Assembly (NCBI GenBank): GCA_039800165.1
Contig: JBDLRH010000003.1
Location: forward strand, 1-8,988
Source of the DNA: JBDLRH01 sp039800165
GTDB lineage: Bacteria > Pseudomonadota > Gammaproteobacteria > Burkholderiales > Burkholderiaceae_C
Length of the DNA stretch: 8,988 bases
Reading direction: 5' to 3'
Shown: positions 1 to 5,382 of the stretch, piece after piece
Layout of the letters: every line of letters starts with the position of its first letter
Position numbering within the stretch: position 1 is the first letter of the stretch
Translations under genes and position numbers: made by a program
Notes under the pieces: model-generated
Told to the model about the DNA's origin: nothing
The model's database searches: none
What the model saw: the letters and a program-made list of their open reading frames with translations, nothing else

Positions 1-74
1 GCCGGCCCGCGCGGCGTGCGCAGCGTCACGCGCAGGTCGCGCACCTCCAGCAGCGGCGTGGTGGCTGACGTCAT
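1..74 (-). CDS. ABC transporter ATP-binding protein, DppD/OppD-like (N-terminal fragment, runs off window)
   Basis: Only the first 24 codons are inside the window. They read MTSATTPLLEVRDLRVTLRT followed by PRGP. The 'LLEVRDLRV' strand is the usual first beta strand of ABC ATPases of the dipeptide/oligopeptide importer class; the Walker A loop would come shortly after and lies outside. The ATG overlaps the stop of the upstream permease gene as ATGA, which indicates translational coupling. A GAGG stretch about 5 nt upstream of the ATG can serve as ribosome binding site. By context this subunit would energise the two permeases encoded next to it. The family call rests mainly on that context, because no catalytic motif is visible. 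Confidence 0.8.
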   Translation of the reverse strand, partial: MTSATTPLLEVRDLRVTLRTPRGP

Positions 75-904
75 CGCTGCCTCGCCAGGCGCGGGTCGAG
101 CAGGTCGCGCAGCCCGTCGCCCAGCAAATTCAGGCCCAGCACCGCAAGCGCGATCGCGACGCCAGGGAACACCGCCAGCAGCGGCGCCTGGAACATCAGC
201 GTCTGCGCTTCGCTCAGCATGCGGCCCCACGAGGGCTGCGGCGGCTGCGTGCCCAGACCCAGATAAGACAACGCTGCTTCGGCCAGGATGGCCACCGCAA
301 AGCGGATGGTGGCCTGCACGATCAGCACCGAGGCGATGTTGGGCAGCACATGCTCGAGCGTGATGGCAAGCTTGCCCTTGCCGCAGGCCTGCGCCGCCAG
401 CACATACTCGCGCGCCCAGATGGCGTTGGCCGCCGCGCGCGTGAGCCGCGCGAAGGTGGGGATGTTGTAGATACCGATCGCGATGATCGCGTTGACGATG
501 CCCGGGCCGAACACCGCCGTCATCATGATGGCCGACAGGATGGCCGGAAAGGCAAAGCTGAAGTCCGACAGCCGCATGATCGCCTCTTCGGTCCAGCCGC
601 GCCGCGCCGAGGCCAGCAGGCCCAGCGCCGCCCCAGCCAAGAGGCCGATGCTCACCGCAATCACGCCCACCACAATGGACGCGCGCGCGCCCACCAGCAG
701 CAGCGATGCGACGTCGCGGCCGAAGGCGTCGGTGCCCAGCCAGTGCACGCCATCCGGTGCCTGCAGCCGCTGCGACATGTTCATCTCGTAGGGCGAATGC
801 GGCGTCCACACGAACGACAGCGCCGCAGCCACCAGCAGCAGCAGCGTCAGCGCAGCCCCGATCGCAAAGCTCGGGTGGCGCAGCGCGCGGCGCTTGAAAG
901 TCAT
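71..904 (-). CDS. ABC transporter permease, DppC/OppC-like
   Basis: This 277-residue inner-membrane permease belongs to the dipeptide/oligopeptide/nickel importer family (BPD_transp_1 fold with an OppC N-terminal segment). A first membrane helix lies at about residues 12-33. The family signature 'HWLGTDAFGRD' is at 54-64 and further helices lie at about 68-100, 118-150, 193-218 and 240-262. The EAA coupling loop, which docks on the ATPase, runs from about 168 to 189 (EYVLAAQACGKGKLAI, then LPN). I start it at the ATG at 904 because that gives the normal family length and an ATGA overlap with the upstream permease; the open frame continues further upstream but only as out-of-frame translation of that gene. 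Its stop overlaps the next ATG. The substrate cannot be read from sequence: dipeptides, oligopeptides, glutathione or nickel are all possible. Confidence 0.93.
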   Translation of the reverse strand: MTFKRRALRHPSFAIGAALTLLLLVAAALSFVWTPHSPYEMNMSQRLQAPDGVHWLGTDAFGRDVASLLLVGARASIVVGVIAVSIGLLAGAALGLLASARRGWTEEAIMRLSDFSFAFPAILSAIMMTAVFGPGIVNAIIAIGIYNIPTFARLTRAAANAIWAREYVLAAQACGKGKLAITLEHVLPNIASVLIVQATIRFAVAILAEAALSYLGLGTQPPQPSWGRMLSEAQTLMFQAPLLAVFPGVAIALAVLGLNLLGDGLRDLLDPRLARQR

Positions 905-1851
905 AGCCGGTGCGCCTTCACCCGCGGGTCGATCACCGCGTACAGCACATCCACCACAAAGTTGACGATGACCACCATCGCTGCCAGCAGCATCACGCAG
1001 TTGCGCACCACGATCAGGTCGCGGTTGGCAATCGACTGGAAGATCAGCCGCCCCAGCCCCGGCAGGTAGAACACGTTCTCCACCACGATGGTGCCGGCCA
1101 GCAGCTCGGCAAACTGCATGCCCATCACCGTCACCACCGGGATGAGCGCATTGCGCAGCACATGCTTCCACAGGGCGGCGCGCTGCGACAGGCCCTTGGC
1201 GCGCGCGGTGCGCACAAAGTCCTCGCGCAGCACCTCCAGAACCGACGAGCGGGTGAAGCGCGCAAGAATCGCCGACTGCACCACGGCGAGTGACAGCGCC
1301 GGCAGCATCAGCGACTGCAGGGCTGGCCACGCGCCGTCTTCCCAGCCCGGAAAGCCGCCCGCGGCAAACCACTTCAGGTGCACCGAGAACAGCAGGATCA
1401 GCAGGATGGCGAACCAGAAGTTCGGGATGGCGATGCCCAGCTGCGTCAGGCCCATCACGCCCACATCGCCCAGCCGGTTGTGGCGCGAGGCGGCGTACAC
1501 GCCTGCACCGATCGCGATGACCGCGGTCAGTGCCATCGCCATCAGCGCCAGCGGCACCGTCACCTCCAGCCGCTCCATCACCAGTTCAGACACCGGCGTG
1601 CTGTAGGCGTAGCTCAGTCCGAGTTCGCCGCGCAGCAGCCCGCCCATCCAGTCGAAGTAGCGCTCGGTGGCCGGGCGGTCGAGCCCCAGCTTGGTGGTGA
1701 GCGCCTGCACCGCCTCGGGCGCGGCGTCGGGGCCCATCAGCAATTGCGCGGCGTTGCCCGGCAGGATTTCCAGCACCAGGAAGACCACCACCGACGCACC
1801 GGCCAGCGTCGCGATCAGGGTGATGAAGCGCTTGAGGAGAAACAGGCCCAT
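901..1851 (-). CDS. ABC transporter permease, DppB/OppB-like
   Basis: From the ATG at 1851 this is a 316-residue permease, the usual length for DppB/GsiC-type subunits. The start MGLFLLKRFITLIATLAGAS and the 'LEILPGNAA' segment after the first helix are typical of the family. Helices follow at about residues 100-121, 135-158, 179-197, 236-258 and 285-306. The EAA loop, at about 211-239, contains DFVRTARAKG and ends in LRNALIPV. It ends with an ATGA overlap into the DppC-like gene, so the two permeases probably form a co-translated heterodimer. An in-frame GTG at 1881 would add ten residues (MVASGIIRRA), but its G-rich upstream stretch sits only 1 nt away, so I prefer the ATG. No substrate-binding protein gene lies upstream; a ferredoxin gene diverges there instead. 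The substrate is unknown. Confidence 0.92.
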   Translation of the reverse strand: MGLFLLKRFITLIATLAGASVVVFLVLEILPGNAAQLLMGPDAAPEAVQALTTKLGLDRPATERYFDWMGGLLRGELGLSYAYSTPVSELVMERLEVTVPLALMAMALTAVIAIGAGVYAASRHNRLGDVGVMGLTQLGIAIPNFWFAILLILLFSVHLKWFAAGGFPGWEDGAWPALQSLMLPALSLAVVQSAILARFTRSSVLEVLREDFVRTARAKGLSQRAALWKHVLRNALIPVVTVMGMQFAELLAGTIVVENVFYLPGLGRLIFQSIANRDLIVVRNCVMLLAAMVVIVNFVVDVLYAVIDPRVKAHRL

Positions 1852-1860
1852 CGCGCGGCG

Positions 1861-1866
1861 GATAAT
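1861..1866 (+). promoter_or_regulatory. Possible -10 element for the ferredoxin gene
   Basis: GATAAT matches the sigma-70 -10 consensus at five of six positions and lies 29 nt before the ferredoxin ATG, a sensible leader length. It is the only AT-rich spot in the 44-bp divergent gap region. No matching -35 is seen at 16-18 nt; TTGAGG at 1832-1837 is 23 nt away, which is too far. This is weak evidence. Confidence 0.2.
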
Positions 1867-1895
1867 GCCAGAAGCAACCACACCCCCCGAGCGCC

Positions 1896-2183
1896 ATGGC
1901 CCTGATGATCACCGACGAGTGCATCAATTGCGACGTCTGTGAACCCGAATGCCCCAACCAGGCGATCTACCTGGGCGAGGTGATCTACGAAATCGACCCC
2001 GACAAGTGCACCGAGTGCGTGGGCCATTTCGACGAGCCGCAGTGCGTGCAGGTCTGCCCGGTGGCCTGCATTCCGGTGAACCCGCAGCGGGTCGAGACCC
2101 GCGAAACGCTGATGCAGAAGTACCTGCGGCTTACCGCTGCGGCTGCGCCGGTGCCGCCCCCGGACGCGCCGGCGGCGGGCTGA
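1896..2183 (+). CDS. yfhL: YfhL-type 2[4Fe-4S] ferredoxin
   Basis: This 95-residue protein is a small cytoplasmic electron carrier of the Alvin type (Allochromatium-like 2[4Fe-4S] ferredoxins), the family of E. coli YfhL. The first cluster motif is C9-x2-C12-x2-C15-x3-C19 in 'CINCDVCEPECPNQAIYLG'. The second is C38-x2-C41-x8-C50-x3-C54, with the eight-residue insertion diagnostic of this family. A further Cys58 is present ('CPVACIP'). E. coli YfhL has about 86 residues; the extra length here is a Pro/Ala tail (about 80-95). The last 17 codons overlap a gene on the opposite strand. The start MALMITDECI matches the family, but the SD sequence is weak. Its redox partner is not encoded nearby, so its role cannot be set from context. 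Confidence 0.95.
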   Translation: MALMITDECINCDVCEPECPNQAIYLGEVIYEIDPDKCTECVGHFDEPQCVQVCPVACIPVNPQRVETRETLMQKYLRLTAAAAPVPPPDAPAAG

Positions 2184-2712
2184 CCGCGGTGAACGGCCGC
2201 GAGGCGCCCGGCGCGGGTGGCTTGGTGGCGTCGTTCTGCACGCCGGTGGGCGGCTTGCGCGGCAGCACGATCATCTCGCGCTCCCGGCGCTGCTGCTCGG
2301 CGATCGCGGCACGCTCGGCCGCACGCGCCTGAGCAGCGGCTTCTGCCTGCGCCTTGGCGTTGGCGCGGTCGCGCTTTTCGCGGGCCTCGCGCTCTTCACG
2401 CTCGCGCTTCTCGCGCTCGGTCTGCAGGCCGCGGGCGGCCTCGGCATCACGCCGCGCTGCCTCGCGTGCCGCCTGCACCTGCTCGGGGCTGCGCGGGTCG
2501 TCCACATCCACCGCGCGCGCCGGCGTGGCGGCATCGGCACACGGCACCTGGCTGTAGGTGCTGCCGCAGCGGTAGACGGTGGACTTGCCGCCCGCGCTTT
2601 GTGACGGTGCTTGTGACGGTGCTTGTGCCTGCGCCGGTTCGGGGGCCAGCGTGCTCAGCGCCGCGCAGGCCAGCGCCGCCGCGCAGGCCGCTGCAGAAAA
2701 GTGGTTCGCCAT
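2131..2712 (-). CDS. Exported DUF4124-like protein of unknown function
   Basis: This 193-residue protein has an N-terminal type I signal peptide (about residues 1-29, cleavage probably after AQA). Next come a linker with an APSQ repeat and a short Cys-containing segment, 'TVYRCGSTYSQVPCADA' at 45-61, which resembles DUF4124 (usually a YxC...YxxxPC pattern). A highly charged Glu/Arg/Ala-rich helix predicted as coiled coil follows (about 76-147), then a Pro-rich tail. Cys49 and Cys58 could form a disulfide in the periplasm. I chose the ATG at 2712 because a strong GGAGGAG lies 4 nt upstream; a longer open frame begins inside pth but lacks such a site. The gene starts 22 bp after the pth stop, so the two are probably co-transcribed. 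Its last 53 bp overlap the ferredoxin gene tail to tail. No biochemical role can be assigned. Confidence 0.82.
   Translation of the reverse strand: MANHFSAAACAAALACAALSTLAPEPAQAQAPSQAPSQSAGGKSTVYRCGSTYSQVPCADAATPARAVDVDDPRSPEQVQAAREAARRDAEAARGLQTEREKREREEREAREKRDRANAKAQAEAAAQARAAERAAIAEQQRREREMIVLPRKPPTGVQNDATKPPAPGASRPFTAVSPPPARPGAAPAQPQR
2599..2622. repeat. 12-bp tandem repeat, two exact copies plus a decayed third
   Basis: The unit TTGTGACGGTGC is repeated exactly at 2599-2610 and 2611-2622, and a degenerate copy follows to 2634. Because the unit is a multiple of three, it encodes APSQ units in the minus-strand exported protein without shifting its frame. Copy number could vary between strains by slippage, changing only linker length just after the signal peptide. 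Confidence 0.9.
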
Positions 2713-2716
2713 GGGT

Positions 2717-2724
2717 CTCCTCCC
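2717..2724 (-). promoter_or_regulatory. Strong ribosome binding site that fixes the DUF4124-like start
   Basis: On the minus strand GGGAGGAG lies 4 nt before the ATG at 2712, inside the 22-bp gap after pth. It is the best Shine-Dalgarno match in the window and decides this start against the longer open frame. Confidence 0.8.
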
Positions 2725-2734
2725 TGTGTCATCT

Positions 2735-3394
2735 TCACTCCTTGGCGGCGGCACTCTGCGGTGCCTGCGCTACCTCGGGTGTGCCCGCGACGGCGTCCGG
2801 CCGTTGTGGCTTGGGCCGCGGCGGCTTGTGCGTGTGCACCAGCAGCGTGGCCTTGTCCATCTCGCCGGCCAGCATCGCCGGCACCGCCTTCAGGGTGCGC
2901 GTGACGCACTCTTCAATGGCGGTGCGCTGCTCGGGCGCCGGCTTCTTCAGCACCCAGTTGGCCACCTCGGACTTCACGCCCGGGTGGCCGATGCCGATGC
3001 GAAGCCGCCAGTAGTCGCCGGTGCCCAGCTGCGCATGGATGTCGCGCAGGCCGTTGTGGCCGGCATGCCCGCCGCCGAGCTTGAGCTTGGCCTGCCCCGG
3101 CACCACGTCCAGCTCGTCGTGCACCACCAGAATCTCTTGCGGCGCAATCTTGTAGAAGCGCGCCAGCGCCGCCACCGACTTGCCCGACAGGTTCATGAAG
3201 GTCTGCGGCTCGAGCAGCCAGAAGGTCTGGCCGTGCTGCGACACCCGCGCCACCAGCCCGTGGTAGCTGCGCTCGGCCACCAGATGCGCCTTGCACTCGC
3301 GCGCGAGGGCGTCCATCCACCAGAAGCCGGCGTTGTGGCGGGTGGCCTCGTATTCGGTGCCCGGGTTGCCCAGGCCGACGAAGAGCTTGATCAT
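2735..3394 (-). CDS. pth: Peptidyl-tRNA hydrolase
   Basis: Pth cleaves the ester bond of peptidyl-tRNAs that drop off the ribosome and so recycles tRNA in the cytoplasm. The residues known to matter in E. coli Pth stand at the same numbers here: Asn10 in 'VGLGNPG', catalytic His20 in 'TRHNAGF', Asn68 in 'FMNLSGKS', Asp93 in 'VVHDELD' and Asn114 in 'GGGHAGHNGLRD'. The protein has 219 residues against about 194 in E. coli. The excess is a C-terminal Pro/Lys/Arg- then Ala-rich tail from about 188. The start MIKLFVGLGNPG is the family start. There is no recognisable SD. An intrinsic terminator separates it from rplY upstream, and a GATAAT lies 8 nt before the ATG, so it may have its own promoter. 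The next gene follows after 22 bp. Confidence 0.97.
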   Translation of the reverse strand: MIKLFVGLGNPGTEYEATRHNAGFWWMDALARECKAHLVAERSYHGLVARVSQHGQTFWLLEPQTFMNLSGKSVAALARFYKIAPQEILVVHDELDVVPGQAKLKLGGGHAGHNGLRDIHAQLGTGDYWRLRIGIGHPGVKSEVANWVLKKPAPEQRTAIEECVTRTLKAVPAMLAGEMDKATLLVHTHKPPRPKPQRPDAVAGTPEVAQAPQSAAAKE

Positions 3395-3402
3395 CGCGCC
3401 CG

Positions 3403-3408
3403 ATTATC
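3403..3408 (-). promoter_or_regulatory. Possible -10 element for pth
   Basis: On the minus strand GATAAT (five of six matches to TATAAT) sits between the rplY terminator and pth, 8 nt before the pth ATG. Because the terminator should stop most rplY transcripts, a separate pth promoter is expected here. No good -35 is seen at 15-18 nt upstream, where the U-run of the terminator lies. Transcription from here would give a leader of only a few bases. Confidence 0.3.
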
Positions 3409-3423
3409 GGCGCACGCAGGCAC

Positions 3424-3448
3424 AAAAAAGCCCGCCGGTGGCGGGCTT
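3424..3448 (-). terminator. Rho-independent terminator after rplY
   Basis: A perfect 9-bp stem, AAGCCCGCC (3428-3436) with GGCGGGCTT (3440-3448), closes a 3-nt loop. On the minus strand it is followed directly by a run of six T. It lies 20 bp after the rplY stop and 29 bp before the pth start, with the orientation and U-run expected for termination of leftward transcripts. On the plus strand there is no equivalent long T run, so I call it one-directional. Confidence 0.88.
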
Positions 3449-3468
3449 CTTCGCTGCGGCCGGCTGGC

Positions 3469-4122
3469 TTACTTCTTGGCCGGCTTGGCAGCGGGTGCGG
3501 GCGCTGCGGCGGCCGGCGCTGCAGCGGCGGCGGGTGCAGCAGCGGGGGCCGGCTCTTCGGCGCCGCCGATGGCCACCACCGACACCAGCACCGGGTTGCC
3601 CTTGCCGTGGGTGACGGCGGCCACGCCCTTGGGCAGGGTGATGTCGCTCAGGTGCAGCGACACGCCCTTCTTCAGGCTCGACAGGTCCACCTCGATGAAC
3701 TCGGGCAGGTCGGCCGGCAGGCAGGTCACGTCGAGTTCAGACAGCACGTGGTTCACCACGCACCCGTCGAACTTGACCGCTTGCGACTCTTCGGCCTTCA
3801 CGTAGTGCAGCGGCACCTTCATGTGCAGCTTGGTCTTGGCATCCACGCGCTGGAAGTCCACGTGCTGCACCAGCGGCTTGAACGGGTGGTACTGCACATC
3901 GCGCAGCAGCACCTGGCTGGACTTGCCGGCCAGTTCCATCTCGAGGATGGACGAGTGGAAGGCTTCCTTCTTCAGGGCGTGCCACAGCGCGTTGTGATCG
4001 AGCTCGATCAGCTGGGGCTGGCCCTCGCCACCGTAGACGATGCCCGGCGTCTTGCCGGTGTTGCGCAGACGGCGGCTCGCACCCGTTCCCTGCTTGGCGC
4101 GCTCAAAAGCGACGAATTTCAT
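3469..4122 (-). CDS. rplY: 50S ribosomal protein L25/general stress protein Ctc (bL25)
   Basis: This 217-residue protein is the long CTC form of bL25, which binds 5S rRNA in the large subunit. Residues 1 to about 95 form the L25 domain (start MKFVAFERAKQGTGASRRLR, then 'KTPGIVYGG' and 'VLLRDVQYHP'). Residues about 96-185 form the C-terminal CTC beta domain (with 'LPADLPEFIEVDLSSL', 'DITLPKGV'). A tail of almost pure Ala and Pro ends in KPAKK (188-217), as is common in betaproteobacterial L25. I start at the ATG at 4122 because GGAGAG lies 5 nt upstream and the family begins MKF; the ten-codon extension upstream has no support. It follows prs after a 90-bp structured gap and is followed by an intrinsic terminator. 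E. coli rplY is reported to be autoregulated by its own protein, and the structured gap makes similar control here conceivable. Confidence 0.96.
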   Translation of the reverse strand: MKFVAFERAKQGTGASRRLRNTGKTPGIVYGGEGQPQLIELDHNALWHALKKEAFHSSILEMELAGKSSQVLLRDVQYHPFKPLVQHVDFQRVDAKTKLHMKVPLHYVKAEESQAVKFDGCVVNHVLSELDVTCLPADLPEFIEVDLSSLKKGVSLHLSDITLPKGVAAVTHGKGNPVLVSVVAIGGAEEPAPAAAPAAAAAPAAAAPAPAAKPAKK

Positions 4123-4127
4123 GGTTT

Positions 4128-4133
4128 CTCTCC
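4128..4133 (-). promoter_or_regulatory. Ribosome binding site of rplY
   Basis: On the minus strand GGAGAG lies 5 nt before the ATG at 4122. It decides the MKF start against the longer in-frame start at 4152. Confidence 0.75.
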
Positions 4134-4163
4134 GGTTGGATCCCGCCACCACCGCGACCAGTG

Positions 4164-4209
4164 TGAAGCGGGCGTTTCAAATGGGCAGGCACCGTGCCTG
4201 CCCGCTTCA
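4164..4209 (-). promoter_or_regulatory. Structured RNA element in the prs-rplY gap (nested or alternative stem-loops)
   Basis: Two perfect inverted repeats share four bases. The inner hairpin pairs GGGCAGGCA (4183-4191) with TGCCTGCCC (4195-4203) around a 3-nt loop. The outer repeat pairs TGAAGCGGGC (4164-4173) with GCCCGCTTCA (4200-4209), a perfect 10-bp match. Bases 4200-4203 belong to both. The RNA can therefore form either a nested two-stem structure (outer stem reduced to six pairs) or the outer 10-bp helix alone. No U-run follows, so it is not a standard terminator. It begins 3 nt after the prs stop and ends 41 nt before the rplY ATG. It could act as mRNA stabiliser, processing site or control element of rplY. 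Confidence 0.5.
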
Positions 4210-4212
4210 GTC

Positions 4213-5190
4213 TCAGAACAGGTTCTCCTGGTCCGAGAACAGACTCATCACCGACTCGCCGCGGGCGATGCGCTGGATCGTCTCTGCGATCAGCGGCGCC
4301 ACCGACAGCTGCCGGATCTTGCTGCAGCCCCGTGCGCCATCGCTCAGGGGAATCGTGTTGGTCACCACCACCTCATCGAGAGCGGTGCCCTTGGAAATGC
4401 GCTCGAGCGCCGGGCCCGAGAAGATCGGGTGCGTGCAGTAGGCGTACACCTTCTTCGCGCCGCGCTCCTTCAGCACCTCGGCGGCCTTCACCAGGGTGCC
4501 GGCGGTGTCGATCATGTCGTCCATGATCACGCAGTTGCGGCCCTCGATCTCACCGATGACGTGCATCACCTCTGACACATTGGCCTTGGGGCGGCGCTTG
4601 TCGATGATGGCCAGGTCGCAGCCAAGCTGCTTGGCCAGCGCACGGGCGCGCACCACGCCGCCGACGTCGGGCGACACCACGATCAGGTCGTCGTAGTTCT
4701 TCGCGCGCAGGTCGCCCAGCAGCACCGGCGAGGCGTAGATGTTGTCCACCGGGATGTCGAAGAAGCCCTGGATCTGGTCGGCGTGCAGGTCCATCGTGAG
4801 CACGCGCGCCACGCCCACCGTCTGCAGCAGGTTGGCCACCACCTTGGCCGAGATCGGCACGCGCGTGGAGCGCGGGCGGCGGTCTTGCCGGGCGTAGCCG
4901 AAGTAGGGGATGACGGCGCTGATGCGTTCGGCCGAGGCGCGCTTGAGCGCATCGACCATGATCAGCAGTTCCATCAGGTTTTCGTTGGTCGGCGCGCAGG
5001 TGGACTGCACCACGAACACGTCGCGGGCGCGCACGTTCTGGTTCACCTCGACCGTGACCTCGCCGTCGGAGAAACGGCCCACGGTGGCGCTGCCCAGCGA
5101 AATGCCCAGGTGCGATGCGATCTCCGCCGCCAGCGCCGGGTTGGCGTTGCCGGTGAAAACCATGAAGTCGGAGTTCGAGTTGGCCTGCAT
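4213..5190 (-). CDS. prs: Ribose-phosphate pyrophosphokinase (PRPP synthetase)
   Basis: Prs transfers pyrophosphate from ATP to ribose 5-phosphate, giving PRPP for purine, pyrimidine, NAD, histidine and tryptophan synthesis. It acts as a cytoplasmic hexamer. The 325 residues cover both phosphoribosyltransferase-like domains. 'FTGNANP' is at 12-18, the ATP-binding 'RQDRRPRSTRVPISAK' at 101-116, catalytic His136 in 'MDLHADQIQGFFDIP', flexible-loop residues K198-R199 with 'RRPKANVSEV', and the PRPP loop 'VIMDDMIDTAGT' at 221-232. The C terminus 'SVMSLF' is typical. Two in-frame ATGs compete: 5190 (MQANSNSDFMVF) and 5196 (adding MH). I take 5190, which is like other Comamonadaceae proteins I recall, but neither has a good SD. 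The gene lies downstream of tRNA-Gln and ispE and upstream of rplY, the conserved order. Confidence 0.96.
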   Translation of the reverse strand: MQANSNSDFMVFTGNANPALAAEIASHLGISLGSATVGRFSDGEVTVEVNQNVRARDVFVVQSTCAPTNENLMELLIMVDALKRASAERISAVIPYFGYARQDRRPRSTRVPISAKVVANLLQTVGVARVLTMDLHADQIQGFFDIPVDNIYASPVLLGDLRAKNYDDLIVVSPDVGGVVRARALAKQLGCDLAIIDKRRPKANVSEVMHVIGEIEGRNCVIMDDMIDTAGTLVKAAEVLKERGAKKVYAYCTHPIFSGPALERISKGTALDEVVVTNTIPLSDGARGCSKIRQLSVAPLIAETIQRIARGESVMSLFSDQENLF

Positions 5191-5248
5191 GTGCATCCCG
5201 ACGGATCGCTGAACTGGATGGACTGGACTGCTACCCGTGACCCGCCTC

Positions 5249-5267
5249 CCTGCGGACGGGCCGCAGG
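5249..5267. repeat. Small inverted repeat between tRNA-Gln and prs
   Basis: CCTGCGG (5249-5255) pairs with CCGCAGG (5261-5267) around five bases, extendable by two pairs across a bulge. On the leftward transcript the hairpin begins about a dozen bases after the tRNA CCA end. No U-run follows, so it is not a typical terminator; it could help 3' processing of the tRNA or shield the prs mRNA end. Next to it, at about 5211-5230, an ACTGGA-like motif is repeated. Confidence 0.45.
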
Positions 5268-5279
5268 AGTGCAGGCTTT

Positions 5280-5356
5280 TGGCAGGGGAGGAAGGACTCG
5301 AACCCTCGCATGCCGGAATCAAAATCCGGTGCCTTAACCAACTTGGCGACTCCCCT
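5280..5356 (-). tRNA. tRNA-Gln (anticodon TTG)
   Basis: The 77-nt gene folds as a complete tRNA on the minus strand. The acceptor stem pairs AGGGGAG with CTCCCCT, followed by discriminator G and an encoded CCA. The D arm contains 'GCCAAGTTGGTTAAGGC'. The anticodon stem is CCGGA/TCCGG with loop TTTTGAT, giving anticodon TTG, which reads CAA (and CAG by wobble). The T arm is GAGGG-TTCGAGT-CCTTC, with 'GGTTCGAGTCC' conserved; one pair in this stem is a G-T wobble. It lies 20 bp after the ispE stop and 89 bp before the prs start, in the same orientation, so it is probably cut out of an ispE-prs transcript. The same tRNA-Gln position, next to prs, is known to me from Pseudomonas. Confidence 0.96.
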
Positions 5357-5368
5357 ACACAGGAGACC

Positions 5369-5382
5369 GGCTGAAATCAGCC
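5369..5382. repeat. Perfect short palindrome at the ispE stop codon
   Basis: GGCTGA (5369-5374) pairs with TCAGCC (5377-5382), spaced by two bases. The palindrome covers the ispE stop codon and ends 12 bp before the 5' end of tRNA-Gln on the minus strand. It may end the ispE message or mark tRNA 5' leader processing. It lacks a U-run and is short, so this may also be chance. Confidence 0.35.

Noticed and set aside
905..1372. N-terminal extension of the DppC-like permease by 156 codons
   Set aside because: It is out-of-frame reading of the DppB-like gene. The ATG at 904 gives normal family length and an ATGA junction.
3480..3560. Repetitive GC-rich stretch at the end of rplY as a DNA repeat or array
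   Set aside because: It is the coding sequence of the Ala/Pro tail of L25, with no regular unit length or spacers.
2579..3805. Long plus-strand open frame (408 codons) across pth and rplY
   Set aside because: It is antisense to two certain genes with conserved catalytic residues, has Ala/Arg/His-rich composition and no recognisable domain. Such frames are common opposite GC-rich genes.
4183..4203. Inner prs-rplY hairpin as a rho-independent terminator
   Set aside because: No T run follows on either strand. It is reported instead as a structured element.
4123..4212. rplY promoter with TTGAAA as -35
   Set aside because: No -10-like sequence lies 16-18 nt downstream; the region there is GC-rich.
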